The notes beneath the pieces were generated by a model. The model did no database searches. It was not told the origin of the DNA and saw only the letters and a program-made list of their open reading frames with translations. From SZUA-265 sp965651905 (lineage in GTDB: Bacteria > Myxococcota_A > Polyangia > Polyangiales > Polyangiaceae): a DNA stretch of 64,000 nt. Positions 18,176 through 27,301 of the stretch are shown here, piece by piece (positions within the stretch are counted from its first letter, which is position 1; each line of letters starts with the position of its first letter). A program made the translations under genes and the position numbers. The stretch lies in NCBI GenBank assembly GCA_965651905.1, contig CBFGUG010000032.1, forward strand, positions 12,337 through 76,336, read 5' to 3'.

Positions 18176-19288
18176 ATGACGCTTAGAACGTGGTTGTCGT
18201 TCGTCGTGGTGTTTCTCGCGTGGTCGAGCACGGCCTTCGCCGCGCACGACGAATGGAGAGAGCGCTACCAACGAGCTCGCGCTGCGTTGATCGAACATCG
18301 AGAGCAGGACGCACTCGACGAACTCGAACAGATCGCGGAGAGCGCGCCGACGACCGAGGAGCGCAAAGCTGCGCTCGAATTGGCAGAGGTGGCGCGGGCG
18401 CGGCTTGCGATCGAACGCCGTCAGGTTCCTCAACCGAAGATTCGGACGTCAGACGAGTTGGCGCTCTTGTACACCACCTCGTTCATCTACGGCTTCGGTA
18501 CCAGCGGCTGGTTGGCGCTTCAGCTCAAGCCTCAATCGTTCCCCGCGGCAGTGCTGCCGTTCATTGGTCTGACGACGGCCTCGGTCGGCGGAGTCGCCGT
18601 GATCGATGGTCATCGTCCGTTTCGTCTCGGCGTGCCGCAGGCGATCGCTGGGGGCATGTATCTCGGGTTAGGCGAAGCGATTTGGCTCGTTGGGCATCAG
18701 CACTCCAAGGCCAGTCGCCTCGACGACGATTCCCATTGGCGGGCAGAAACGGTGTCGACACTGTTGTGGTCGGGCGCAACCATCGGGGCGGTCGCGGGCG
18801 GGCTCGTCGGAGCTCACGTTCAGCCCACTCCTGGCCAGGTGTCGTTCACCTCTTCTGGCGCGCTGTGGGGAGGGATGTTCACGGCATTGGTGGCGCCTTC
18901 GCTGCAGTCCGACCCGGAGCGAGCTGGTGAGGTCGGGTTCCTGGGCGGCTTGGTTGGATACAACGTCGGGTTGGTTGGAGGGATTGCGTTCGCATCTCGT
19001 GTGCGCCCCAGCGTCGCTCGCGTCCGCTTCGTAGATCTAGGAGGCGTGGCGGGTGGGCTGCTCGGAGCTGGAACCTACTTGCTGGTGTTGGGCGACGATG
19101 CAGCGCCGCGCGGAGGAATGCTTGCCGCGGGGCTCGGCGTTGGTGCTGGCTTGGGGCTGAGCTGGTGGATCACGGATCGAGTCGACGATCATCCGACGGC
19201 ACCATCGACGGGCGTGGTGGCTTCACTGAGGCCTGTGCTCGCTCCCACACAGGGAGGTTGGTCGTTTGGGGTTACTGGTTCTCTTTGA
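18176..19288 (+). CDS. Glycine-rich membrane protein between DUF3943 paralogues
   Basis: This 370-residue protein is not assigned to a named family. It has a signal peptide (LSFVVVFLAWSSTAFAAHD), a charged helical segment of about 60 residues that looks TPR-like (ALIEHREQDALDELEQIAE), and then six or more hydrophobic Gly/Ala-rich segments such as SGATIGAVAGGLVGAHV and GGVAGGLLGAGTYLLVL. The C-terminal GGWSFGVTGSL could be a beta-strand end. ATG 18176 follows the previous stop by 39 bp with AAGGCAAG upstream. Its position between the two DUF3943 genes suggests a shared envelope role, which is inference. Confidence 0.68.
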   Translation: MTLRTWLSFVVVFLAWSSTAFAAHDEWRERYQRARAALIEHREQDALDELEQIAESAPTTEERKAALELAEVARARLAIERRQVPQPKIRTSDELALLYTTSFIYGFGTSGWLALQLKPQSFPAAVLPFIGLTTASVGGVAVIDGHRPFRLGVPQAIAGGMYLGLGEAIWLVGHQHSKASRLDDDSHWRAETVSTLLWSGATIGAVAGGLVGAHVQPTPGQVSFTSSGALWGGMFTALVAPSLQSDPERAGEVGFLGGLVGYNVGLVGGIAFASRVRPSVARVRFVDLGGVAGGLLGAGTYLLVLGDDAAPRGGMLAAGLGVGAGLGLSWWITDRVDDHPTAPSTGVVASLRPVLAPTQGGWSFGVTGSL

Positions 19289-19305
19289 CGGTGCCGGGGT
19301 CCGCT

Positions 19306-21000
19306 GTGACTCACACTCACCAGGTTTCCGCGACGAGCGCGGCGCGTAGCTCTAGCGCACGCCGTCACCTCCTCGCGAACCGTCGCGGGTGTTCTACTCG
19401 GCGCACGCTGCTCGTCGCTCTCGCGCTGCTTTGCTGCACTGCTCGAGCTGCAGGCAACCCGTCATCGGAACTGCCATCACCGCCGCGCGGGCCGATGACG
19501 AACTCCGCGTCGGTCCCAGCGGAAATCAGTGACCCCGAGCGATCCGACTCCATGTGGCAAGCTGAGCCCGCGGGGGACTCGACGTTCACCTACGAGTCTC
19601 CTCAGACGACCAAGCTGCTACGCGTCTTGGCGGTGCAGCTGACGGCCATGGCGATTGGGCTTGGCTACTACTACATGGACCGCGACTTGAACGCCTTGGA
19701 CTGGGAGTACGGCTACCAGTGGTCGACGCTGAAGACGAAATTCACTGGCGACGGCTACGCGTTCGACTCGAACTACTTCGACACCAATGCGATCGCCCAT
19801 CCCGTTGCTGGCACGTTTTACTACTTGGGTGCGCGCAGCAATCGCCTGAAGCCGCTGCAGTCGCTCGGGGTGTCGGTTGCGTCGTCGGCGCTTTGGGAGT
19901 TCGCTGCCGAGTTCCGAGAACGCGTGAGTATCAACGACATGATCGTCACGCCGCTGTCAGGTGTAGCGCTCGGGGAGTCGCTGGTGCAGCTTGCCGCGTT
20001 CTTCGACAGGAGTTGCGACACCACGACCAACCGCGTCCTCGGTGCGATCTTCGGGCCCTTGAAGACCTTTGGAGATCACCGAGACCACGCACAGCCACTG
20101 CGAGCGACGACATGCGATGCGAGGGGTTGGTCGCTCGTCGGGGAGCACCGCTTTCAGGTGGGGCTCGGCGCCGCCGCGGTGGGTGATCTCGACGCCTCCA
20201 CTAACGGGTATGGCGTTACGGAGTTGCGCGCAAGCGCGGAAGTCATTCACCTCAGACGGTACGGTACGCCGGGCCATGGCTGGGTGACCTGGGCGGATGG
20301 CAACGTTGCGCAACTCGAAGTCGACGTCGCCGCAGCGTCGTTTGGATTGGAGGACGTCCGCTTCCAGTCGAGGTCCCTGCTCGCAGGGGTGCATCATAGA
20401 GACCTACGCCAAAGCGCAAGCGGGCGCGTCGTGGGCAGTGAAGCGCTGTTCGGTGCGGGGTTTGGCTTCGAGTACCAGCGGCACCGTCATGGAGGGGAGG
20501 GGGAACGACTTCACCCAATCTACGTTTTGGAGGCTCCAGCGTCGTTTTGGCGTTGGCGCTATCTCTGGGGAGCTCAGCGATTACAAGCGACGTTGATCGC
20601 GTCGGCCACCTATGCGGCCGTGGGGACGTTCGCCCTCGCCGACTATCTCGAGACCGAGACGGGAGCTGAGCTGAGTGCCATCACGAGGGCCCACGGCTAT
20701 CATCACGCGTTCGGCATCGCCATGTCACCGCAGCTGACGTGGAGCACCGAAACCCTCGAACTGGGGTTGGACTCTCGCGCGGACAGGATGTTCGTGGTCC
20801 GCGGTTCGTCAGCAGGCGAGTCGCGTGTCGACGCGGGCGAAACGCGACGTCGCGCCCGCGCGTGGTTCTCGCTGGGTTCGAGACGCGGTCCGCGCTGGAA
20901 CCTCATGACGGGCATCACGCAACGCATCGGAACACTCGGCGACGTTCGCTCCGAGCACGTGGAGGTCCGGCTCGGAACCGGCCTGGCCTTGCGCTTCTGA
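19306..21000 (+). CDS. DUF3943-family exported protein (copy B)
   Basis: This protein of about 564 residues is a paralogue of the gene at 16514. The shared core includes AIAHPVAGTFYYLGARSNRL, ALWEFAAEFRERVSINDMI and TPLSGVALGESLVQLAAFFD. A signal-like segment LLVALALLCCTARAAGNP lies about 30-45 residues in. The C-terminal half resembles an outer-membrane barrel and ends in RLGTGLALRF with a terminal Phe, as is common for barrel proteins. The frame is open upstream into the previous gene; only GTG codons (19291, 19306) lie between that gene's stop and the signal sequence, so the start is uncertain. Divergence from copy A is substantial, suggesting an old duplication. Confidence 0.72.
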   Translation: MTHTHQVSATSAARSSSARRHLLANRRGCSTRRTLLVALALLCCTARAAGNPSSELPSPPRGPMTNSASVPAEISDPERSDSMWQAEPAGDSTFTYESPQTTKLLRVLAVQLTAMAIGLGYYYMDRDLNALDWEYGYQWSTLKTKFTGDGYAFDSNYFDTNAIAHPVAGTFYYLGARSNRLKPLQSLGVSVASSALWEFAAEFRERVSINDMIVTPLSGVALGESLVQLAAFFDRSCDTTTNRVLGAIFGPLKTFGDHRDHAQPLRATTCDARGWSLVGEHRFQVGLGAAAVGDLDASTNGYGVTELRASAEVIHLRRYGTPGHGWVTWADGNVAQLEVDVAAASFGLEDVRFQSRSLLAGVHHRDLRQSASGRVVGSEALFGAGFGFEYQRHRHGGEGERLHPIYVLEAPASFWRWRYLWGAQRLQATLIASATYAAVGTFALADYLETETGAELSAITRAHGYHHAFGIAMSPQLTWSTETLELGLDSRADRMFVVRGSSAGESRVDAGETRRRARAWFSLGSRRGPRWNLMTGITQRIGTLGDVRSEHVEVRLGTGLALRF

Positions 21001-21060
21001 GCAGGGCTTTCCGCCCTCAGGACGCGTGAAGCGGTACGATGATTGCAGTGGGGCTCGCAT

Positions 21061-21582
21061 ATGAACGAGCACCCTCAGACCATCGTCGTCGGCATCGATC
21101 GCTCTCCCCTCAGTCTGCTCGCGCTCCGGTACGCGTTGCGGTACCTGGAAACGGGCTGCTGCGTGCACTGTATCCAGGTTCTCGAAAACGACGAACTCGG
21201 GGGCGGTAGTGCGCCGCGGGATTGCGCGTTCGGCCGCGAACACGAGGATCTCCGAGACTTCTTGGCCGAGTTTGGAGCAGATCCGGATGCGGTCGAGGAG
21301 CATGTCGTTTCTGGCACGCCCGCCTATGAAATTTGCAACTTGGCGGCGAAGGTCGGGGCGGATCTGGTCATCGTCGGCACGCACGGTCGACGAGGCCTCT
21401 CTAGGTTGTGGTTGGGGTCCTGTTCGGAGGCGGTCGTCAGAGAGGCTCCCTGTCCCGTACTGGTGGTGCGACCGAAGCTACTTCCGGGCGCGACACGTCC
21501 GCGGCCAGCCAACACCTCGCCACCGTCCAGTGTTCCAAGCGCTGACGCGGCGGACGAAAGGGGAGGGGAGCCCAAGCCATAG
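21061..21582 (+). CDS. Universal stress protein, UspA family
   Basis: This 173-residue protein has a Usp domain with IVVGIDRSPLSLLALRYAL at the N-terminus and the full nucleotide loop VGTHGRRGLSRLWLGSCSE followed by CPVLVVRP. A Pro/Ser-rich tail of about 30 residues after the domain is unusual and probably disordered. ATG 21061 opens the domain. It is convergent with the glycosyltransferase gene 97 bp downstream. Binding of ATP is predicted from the intact G-x2-G-x9-G-[ST] loop. Confidence 0.87.
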   Translation: MNEHPQTIVVGIDRSPLSLLALRYALRYLETGCCVHCIQVLENDELGGGSAPRDCAFGREHEDLRDFLAEFGADPDAVEEHVVSGTPAYEICNLAAKVGADLVIVGTHGRRGLSRLWLGSCSEAVVREAPCPVLVVRPKLLPGATRPRPANTSPPSSVPSADAADERGGEPKP

Positions 21583-21679
21583 CGCCGCAGACGCAGGACG
21601 ACCGCGCCGTCTAAGCCGCGCTGGTTGCGCTTGCTCACTGGGCAAGGCTGCGTTCACCCAGTGAGTGCTGAGGAGCGTC

Positions 21680-22993
21680 TCACGCGGCGCTCGGGCGCAC
21701 GGTCCAGCGCGGCATCTCGCGCGCTCGAACGCCTGACACTGGGCCTTGTCGTGTTGCCTGGACGTTGCCGTCGAGCCGAGGCAGCAGCGCTTTGTCCACC
21801 ACGCGACTCCAAACGTACTGCTCAGCAGTGTGTCTTCCAGCTGCACGCAACGTGTGTTGCTCTGCGGGCCCCATGCGCTCGAACAGCCGCACGAACTCGA
21901 TTGGATCGTTGGTTTCGAGGACCAACGCGTTTTGCCCCGGGATGGCGTAGTCTTCCCCCGAGCAACCCGTACAGGCGACGCCTCGCGCAGCCATGACTTC
22001 GAGGCCGACCAACCCGAACGGTTCGTGCTCGCTGTTCGCCAGGACCGCATCTGCAGCATTGAACAGCACCCGCCTCGCGTCGGGATCCACGTGAGACTGG
22101 ACGAATACCACGTCCAGATCGTCGACATCGCTCAGGCCGTCGAGAAGCCCGCGTGGCCCGTATGCTGGGAGCTTTCGTTCTCCGAGCCTCAGTCCGTTTG
22201 CGCGAGCGCGCGAGATGACTTCATGCCCATGAGACTCGACCCCGCCCCGCGCGATCAGCAGCGGCCTGCGCCCTTGCCGCGCGAGCTCTGCGACGGTATC
22301 GATGGCCAGCAGCCAGCGCTTGTCAGGATCGAAGCGCGCCATTTTTGCGAGGACCGGTCGCTTGCCAAGGCGTGTTCGTAGGTCGATCAGTGCCTCGTGG
22401 TCCGGAATTCGGAGCGCACTTTCTTCGATGCCGTTCGGGATCACGCGTGCATCGACTCCCAACGGGCGCATCAGATGTTTCATGTAGCGGCTGACCGTGG
22501 TGATGGTCGCTGCGCGCTCGAGTTTCGCCCAGTCGATCCGGTCGAAGCCGAACGTGTTGTTCGCATTCCAAAGGATTTGTACGCGATGCCGTAGGTTGGA
22601 CGCTCGCAAAAGCCAGTCCAGGTGCAGCACGGCTCCGACGGTGTGCCATTCTTCTGCGAGAATCGAGGCTGTGCCTCCACCGATGAGGTGCGACGCCAGG
22701 TGGTCACTGAGCAGTACTGGGGGAAGCGAGCGCGCGTAGTCGGCGGCTTTTTCGACCTCCCCGTCGTAAACCCCCGCGTCGTGGTACTCGCACAGCCAGT
22801 GACACCAGCGGTGCAGGTGAACGCCTGACCGCTCTTCGTCTGCTTGCTCGCGCGGATCTCCTACGAACCATAGGTGCGTATCGAAACCAGTGTCGGCCAG
22901 GGACTGGGTCAGCCCGGTGACCCGGCTGGCGATGCCGCCTGCTCGGGCGTACGCGTCGGGACCTTCGAACGAGAGAACGTGAAACTGATGCAT
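21680..22993 (-). CDS. GT4-like glycosyltransferase
   Basis: This 437-residue protein has the two-Rossmann GT-B layout. The N-terminus HVLSFEGPDAYARAGGIASR has the Gly-rich loop found in glycogen-synthase-like and GT4 enzymes. The C-terminal domain begins around RPVLAKMARFDPDKRW and has the E-x7-E motif in HEPFGLVGLE. It should transfer a sugar from a nucleotide-sugar donor in the cytosol; the acceptor is unknown. ATG 22993 is preferred over an in-frame extension to 23185, because GT similarity begins at MHQFHVLSF. A role in glycogen or trehalose-like reserve metabolism is possible but unproven. Confidence 0.78.
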   Translation of the reverse strand: MHQFHVLSFEGPDAYARAGGIASRVTGLTQSLADTGFDTHLWFVGDPREQADEERSGVHLHRWCHWLCEYHDAGVYDGEVEKAADYARSLPPVLLSDHLASHLIGGGTASILAEEWHTVGAVLHLDWLLRASNLRHRVQILWNANNTFGFDRIDWAKLERAATITTVSRYMKHLMRPLGVDARVIPNGIEESALRIPDHEALIDLRTRLGKRPVLAKMARFDPDKRWLLAIDTVAELARQGRRPLLIARGGVESHGHEVISRARANGLRLGERKLPAYGPRGLLDGLSDVDDLDVVFVQSHVDPDARRVLFNAADAVLANSEHEPFGLVGLEVMAARGVACTGCSGEDYAIPGQNALVLETNDPIEFVRLFERMGPAEQHTLRAAGRHTAEQYVWSRVVDKALLPRLDGNVQATRQGPVSGVRAREMPRWTVRPSAA

Positions 22994-23206
22994 CGAGAGA
23001 AGCCTTCGGTAAAAGTACGCCGCAGCAGAAGCAGGTTTCGTGCCTGAGTCCCGAGTCGGGGTATTACCGCGCATTCCCGACACCCGTGTAGGCGCCGCGC
23101 AAACTCCACGCCATCGTGCCATCAGACACGCAATACTCGCGCGCTCCGCAGCCCGGTTTCTGCCGGCTGTCTGCACGCTCGCCATCGGACGAATCCTGGA
23201 ACCCGA

Positions 23207-25141
23207 CTATCGAAGTAGTTCGTCCAACACGTCGAGCAGTTCGTCGACGCGAACAGGCTTCGTGAGATAGCGCTTGAAGCCTGCGTCCTTGATTTGTTTC
23301 GCCTCACCGACCATCGCGGCGGCACTGAGTGCGACGACCGGGATGTCCCGCGTCTCGGGCCGTTCTTGCAGGTGTCGTAATGCTTCGATCCCGCTCATCC
23401 CAGGCAGGTTGATGTCCATGAGCACCAGCGCGGGCAACTGCTCGCGAATCAGCTCGATGCCCGCTTCGGCATTGGGTGCGACCGTGAGGCGTACCCCTTC
23501 CGTTTCTCCCAGGAGGTCTCGCATGAAGGCGACGTTCGATGGGTTGTCCTCGACGTACACGATGAGCTTTGGCCCCCCTCGTGCGAGGTGCCCACGGGGT
23601 ACGATAGGTGTCGGCATCGCAGGGCGCTCCGCCGCCACGTGGATTGGCAACTCCACCCAGAACTCCGAGCCCTTGCCCTCGACGCTCGAGAAGCCCACCC
23701 GGCCGCCCATCAAGTCGGCCAAGCGCTTGCAGATGGTGAGGCCGATGCCCGTGCCCTCGATCGCGCCCGTCTCCTGCCCCGCCCGTTGGAAGGGTTCGAA
23801 CACCTTGTCTTGCTGCTCGGATGCGATGCCGATGCCATCGTCGATCACACTGACTCGAACGAAGCCGTCGCGCTGCGTGACCACGACGTTGACGTGGCCG
23901 CCGGGGCGTCCGTACTTGATGGCGTTCGACGTGAAGTTCGTCAGGATCTGCTTGAAGCGCGTGCGATCGGCCTGGACGTCGACCAACGAGGCATCCATCG
24001 TCACCTCGACCTCGATTTGAGCCCGTTCGGCCATCGTTCCCATCGTGGTTTTCACTTCTTCCACGACCTTGGCCACCCCGACGGGTTCGACGGAAATCGT
24101 GACGCGCCCTGCCTCCACGCGAGCCAGGTCGAGCACGTCGTCGATCAGATGCAGCAGGTGTTCACCTCCCCGCAGCACGTGGCCCAGGCGCTCTTGTTGG
24201 CGTTCTGATAGCGGAGTCTTCTTGTCTCTTTGCAGCAACTGCGCGAAGCCGAGCACGGCGTTCAGCGGGGTGCGCAGTTCGTGACTCATGGATGACAGGA
24301 ACTCGCTCTTGGCCAAGCTCGCTGCCTCCGCATTCGTTCTTGCTTCACGCAGATCCGCCTCGCGTCTGACGTCGTCACTCACGTCGGTGAGCAACCCGAC
24401 GGTACCGCCCTCGGACGTTCGGCGCTCCACGAGGCGCAAGGAACGCCCCGTCGTCGTCCTGACGTGGAATACCCCAACAGGGCCGTCGTGGTAGGTGGTT
24501 AGACGCTGACGAAAAACTTCGGGACGCTGCCCCTCGAGGTCGAACACGCCGAGATTGATGTTCGCATCCACGATTTCGCTCCAGGTATGATCGATCATTT
24601 GCCCGCTCAAACCTGAACTCCATTGGGCCCGTGCCGCGCTGTTGCACAAGACCAGGCGATCGTCGGTATCCCAGATGAAGAAGCTGCCCTCGATACTGTC
24701 GATGGCGCTGAGCAGGTATTGCTGAAGACGCTTGGTTTGTGCCTGCAGCCTGCGCTGCGCGCTGACGTCGCGAATGCTGGCCGATACCAACGTGCCGTGC
24801 GCCGTCGACACTGGACTCAGACTGATCTCGACGGGGAATTCGTTACCGTCTTTGCCGCAGGCCGAAAGCTCGAGGCCCGAGCCCATGGGGCGCATCTCGG
24901 GGGCATCGACGAAGCTACGCCGTCGTCGAACGTGAGATTGGCGATACCTGTCCGGCAGCAGCATTTCGACGTCGTTGCCGACGAGCTCTTCGCGGGAGAA
25001 CCCGAACAGACGTTCCACCTGCCGGTTGACCATCACGATTCGACCGTCATGGTCGACGATGACGACGGCGTCCGGCGCTGTTTCGAACAGCTGACGAAAA
25101 CCTTCTCGATCCAAATCCCCGTACATGAGGTGTTCGCTCAT
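23207..25141 (-). CDS. Hybrid sensor histidine kinase (PAS-PAS-HisKA-HATPase-REC)
   Basis: This 644-residue cytosolic kinase has no transmembrane segment. Domain order: a PAS domain (about 12-125, RIVMVNRQVERLFGFSREEL), a second PAS-like domain (about 140-260), HisKA with the phospho-acceptor His in SHELRTPLNAVLGFAQLL, and HATPase_c with TSNAIKYGRPGGHV and EGTGIGLTICKRLADLMGG. A C-terminal receiver has the Asp in VLMDINLPGMSG and Lys in RYLTKPVRVDEL. Its ATG overlaps the stop of the upstream REC-kinase by four bases (ATGA), so the two are translationally coupled. No output domain with DNA binding is present, so the phosphate must pass to another protein. Confidence 0.9.
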   Translation of the reverse strand: MSEHLMYGDLDREGFRQLFETAPDAVVIVDHDGRIVMVNRQVERLFGFSREELVGNDVEMLLPDRYRQSHVRRRRSFVDAPEMRPMGSGLELSACGKDGNEFPVEISLSPVSTAHGTLVSASIRDVSAQRRLQAQTKRLQQYLLSAIDSIEGSFFIWDTDDRLVLCNSAARAQWSSGLSGQMIDHTWSEIVDANINLGVFDLEGQRPEVFRQRLTTYHDGPVGVFHVRTTTGRSLRLVERRTSEGGTVGLLTDVSDDVRREADLREARTNAEAASLAKSEFLSSMSHELRTPLNAVLGFAQLLQRDKKTPLSERQQERLGHVLRGGEHLLHLIDDVLDLARVEAGRVTISVEPVGVAKVVEEVKTTMGTMAERAQIEVEVTMDASLVDVQADRTRFKQILTNFTSNAIKYGRPGGHVNVVVTQRDGFVRVSVIDDGIGIASEQQDKVFEPFQRAGQETGAIEGTGIGLTICKRLADLMGGRVGFSSVEGKGSEFWVELPIHVAAERPAMPTPIVPRGHLARGGPKLIVYVEDNPSNVAFMRDLLGETEGVRLTVAPNAEAGIELIREQLPALVLMDINLPGMSGIEALRHLQERPETRDIPVVALSAAAMVGEAKQIKDAGFKRYLTKPVRVDELLDVLDELLR

Positions 25142-26268
25142 ACGCTCGAGCGTGCGCGGGGTAACACCACCGCGAACACGGCTCCCGGATTGGCGTCGCG
25201 GACCTCGATCTTGCCATTGTGCGCTTCCACCGCCACGCGACAAAAGGTCAGACCCAAACCGCGCCCGAGGCGGGTGACGACCGTTTCGCCTGCCTGCAGC
25301 TGCACGAAGGGTTCGAAGATGTGCTGGCGATACTCGGGCGGGACTCCAGGTCCTTCGTCACTGATTTCAATCGTCACCCAGTCCCCGTCCAAACGCGCCG
25401 TGATGGTCACGGCCGAATCCTCTGGGGCGTGGCGGATCGCGTTGTCGACGAGGTTCGCGACCACTCGTCGCAAGATGTCGGGATCGCCCGAGAACGTCAG
25501 CGGTTCGATGCGCTCTTCGAGTTTGACGTTCGCAGCGCTCGCACGGAGTTCGAGCTCTTCGACGACACTCGCCGTGAGTTCGTTCAGGGCGACATCCGAG
25601 TGTCGCAACTGCAATACACCTTCGTCGCTGCGACTGATGTCCAACAAGTTGAGAATCAAACGCAGGAGTGTCCGGGTCTCGTCGCGTATGTGCAGCAGCG
25701 AGCGACGAGCCCTGTCCGTCAACTCTGGGTCGCGCAGGGCTTGCTGAGCGCGCAGGTCCATCGAGTTGACGGGGTTCTTGAGGTCGTGAACCAGGAACGC
25801 GGTCAGGCGTTCGCGCAGTAGCTGAAGTCGCATCAAGTCATCCCGCTGACGCTTGACGATTTCCACCTGCTCGCGCAGCTTTGCGTTGGCCTGACTGAGT
25901 TCGAGCGCGCTTCGAACGCGAAGCGCGAGCTCAGCTGGCTGCAGCGGCTTCGTGAGGAAATCGTCTCCGCCAGCTTCGCGCGCGGCGTCGAAGGTGTCGA
26001 CGTCACGCTGGGCTGTCAAGAAGATCACGGGCACGCTACCGCCAAGCTCACTTCGACGCAGTCTGCGACATACCTCGAAGCCATCCATGTTCGGCATACG
26101 CACGTCGAGCAGCACGCATCGGGGACGTTCTTCGACGAACAAGCGGAGCGCCTCCTCGCCACTGCTCGCGCTGACCGTGCGATACCCGTCGTCCTCCAAG
26201 ACCGCTTCTGCGAGCGCTCGATTGGACGCGTTGTCGTCCACGATCAGAATCTTGGCTTCGGGAAGCAT
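25138..26268 (-). CDS. Response-regulator/histidine kinase (REC-HisKA-HATPase)
   Basis: This 376-residue protein begins with a receiver domain (ILIVDDNASNRALAEAVLED, phospho-Asp in VLLDVRMPNMDG, Lys in FLTKPLQPAEL). A helical linker follows, then HisKA with LVHDLKNPVN and HATPase_c with ANLVDNAIRHAPEDS and LGRGLGLTFCR. Receiver-first kinases typically sit in the middle of phosphorelays. It is translated just before the hybrid kinase, with a four-base overlap, and Hsp20 lies 139 bp upstream on the same strand. Together the two kinases could form the sensory unit for this stress-gene region, but a target promoter is not shown. Confidence 0.9.
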   Translation of the reverse strand: MLPEAKILIVDDNASNRALAEAVLEDDGYRTVSASSGEEALRLFVEERPRCVLLDVRMPNMDGFEVCRRLRRSELGGSVPVIFLTAQRDVDTFDAAREAGGDDFLTKPLQPAELALRVRSALELSQANAKLREQVEIVKRQRDDLMRLQLLRERLTAFLVHDLKNPVNSMDLRAQQALRDPELTDRARRSLLHIRDETRTLLRLILNLLDISRSDEGVLQLRHSDVALNELTASVVEELELRASAANVKLEERIEPLTFSGDPDILRRVVANLVDNAIRHAPEDSAVTITARLDGDWVTIEISDEGPGVPPEYRQHIFEPFVQLQAGETVVTRLGRGLGLTFCRVAVEAHNGKIEVRDANPGAVFAVVLPRARSSV

Positions 26269-26407
26269 GGCGCGTCCGGGGTGGCCCCACGAGGACGTAG
26301 CCGCTTTGTCGAATCATCTCAAGGCGAATTCACAGCCTGCACCACTGTTGGCGGGGCTCGGGCGGCGCGCCCGAGCGCCGCCTCGGATGTTCGAGCCGCC
26401 CGAAGGC

Positions 26408-26869
26408 TCAGCGTACCTCGATCCGCTTGCCTTTTGAGGTCTTCCCCTCTGACTTGTTCACACTGACGGTGAGTACACCGTCCTTGAACTTCGCCTCCAC
26501 CCGTTCACCGTCTGCGTCGCTGGGCAACGTGAAACTTCGGACGAAGCTGCCGTAGGCGACCTCGCGCCGGTGAACCTTGGCGTCTTTCGTTTCCTTTTCT
26601 TCTTTGCGCTCACCTCGCAGCGTCAGAACCCCGTTCTCGACGTCTACGTGGACATCGTCCTTCTTGACGTTGGGCAGTTCAGCGAGGATTTGGTAGGCTT
26701 TGTCGGTTTCGGTGATGTCACATTTGGGCGTCCAATCCGACAGCGTCAGCGATTGTTGCTCCCCGTTGCCATCCCAACGTGACAAGCCGAACAAACGGTT
26801 GACTCGGTCGCTCAGCTCTTCGAATTCACGAAATGGGCTCCAGGTGTCTTGTTTACGAATGAGTTGCAT
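26408..26869 (-). CDS. Small heat-shock protein, Hsp20/alpha-crystallin family
   Basis: This 153-residue chaperone has a short N-terminal arm (TWSPFREFEELSDRVNRLFG) and an alpha-crystallin domain starting at PKCDITETDKAYQILAELP. Characteristic elements are DVHVDVENGVLTLRGER and the AKFKDGVLTVSVNK strand. The C-terminal tail SKGKRIEVR carries the I-x-V motif used in oligomer contacts. ATG 26869 follows an AAGGGA ribosome binding site; the upstream open frame is rejected. An inverted repeat sits in its leader. Hsp20 proteins hold unfolded proteins without ATP, which suits an energy-stress setting. Confidence 0.93.
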   Translation of the reverse strand: MQLIRKQDTWSPFREFEELSDRVNRLFGLSRWDGNGEQQSLTLSDWTPKCDITETDKAYQILAELPNVKKDDVHVDVENGVLTLRGERKEEKETKDAKVHRREVAYGSFVRSFTLPSDADGERVEAKFKDGVLTVSVNKSEGKTSKGKRIEVR

Positions 26870-27301
26870 GATTAGTCCCTTCTCTACCCGACGATCGGGT
26901 GTACTCGTTCGACGGGCAGTAGCATCGTCCGTGCCAAGGCGGCTGTCTTCGCTGCGGCGGGTTAGTGTCCGGCGGGGGCTGGGCAATGACTCCGTTTGTT
27001 GGTCGCCTTCGGCAGATCTGTGATGAACTGTATCGCGCAGGGCTTGCGCTCAGTGTCGCCTTGCCGCGTTCAATTTGCGGATAGACCCCGCGGGTGCACC
27101 TGAGAGCGTATTCAGGGTCGCGCTCTTTTACAGCACAGAGGGTCAAACGACGGACCGGAACGCATGTTGCAGGCCGGGATGTCCAGTTCGTACACTGCGC
27201 GTTGAAAGGAACCACTACTTCGATGTGTCACAGATCAGCAATCAATGGCAGAAGCCACGCGGGCCGTCATCGCGACGCGTCTTCATGTGGAGGGTAGGAA
27301 C
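26870..27301. other. Gene-free divergent region between Hsp20 and ETHE1-like genes
   Basis: These 432 bp separate two divergent stress-type genes. Apart from the inverted repeat near Hsp20, no gene, RNA or clear promoter motif was recognised. Short frames crossing it show no family resemblance. Confidence 0.5.
26886..26900. promoter_or_regulatory. Inverted repeat in the Hsp20 leader
   Basis: ACCCGA (26886-26891) and TCGGGT (26895-26900) form a perfect six-base inverted repeat around CGA. It begins 17 bp upstream of the Hsp20 start codon, next to the ribosome binding site. It could be an operator or a small RNA hairpin that limits translation; the sequence does not decide between these. Confidence 0.3.
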
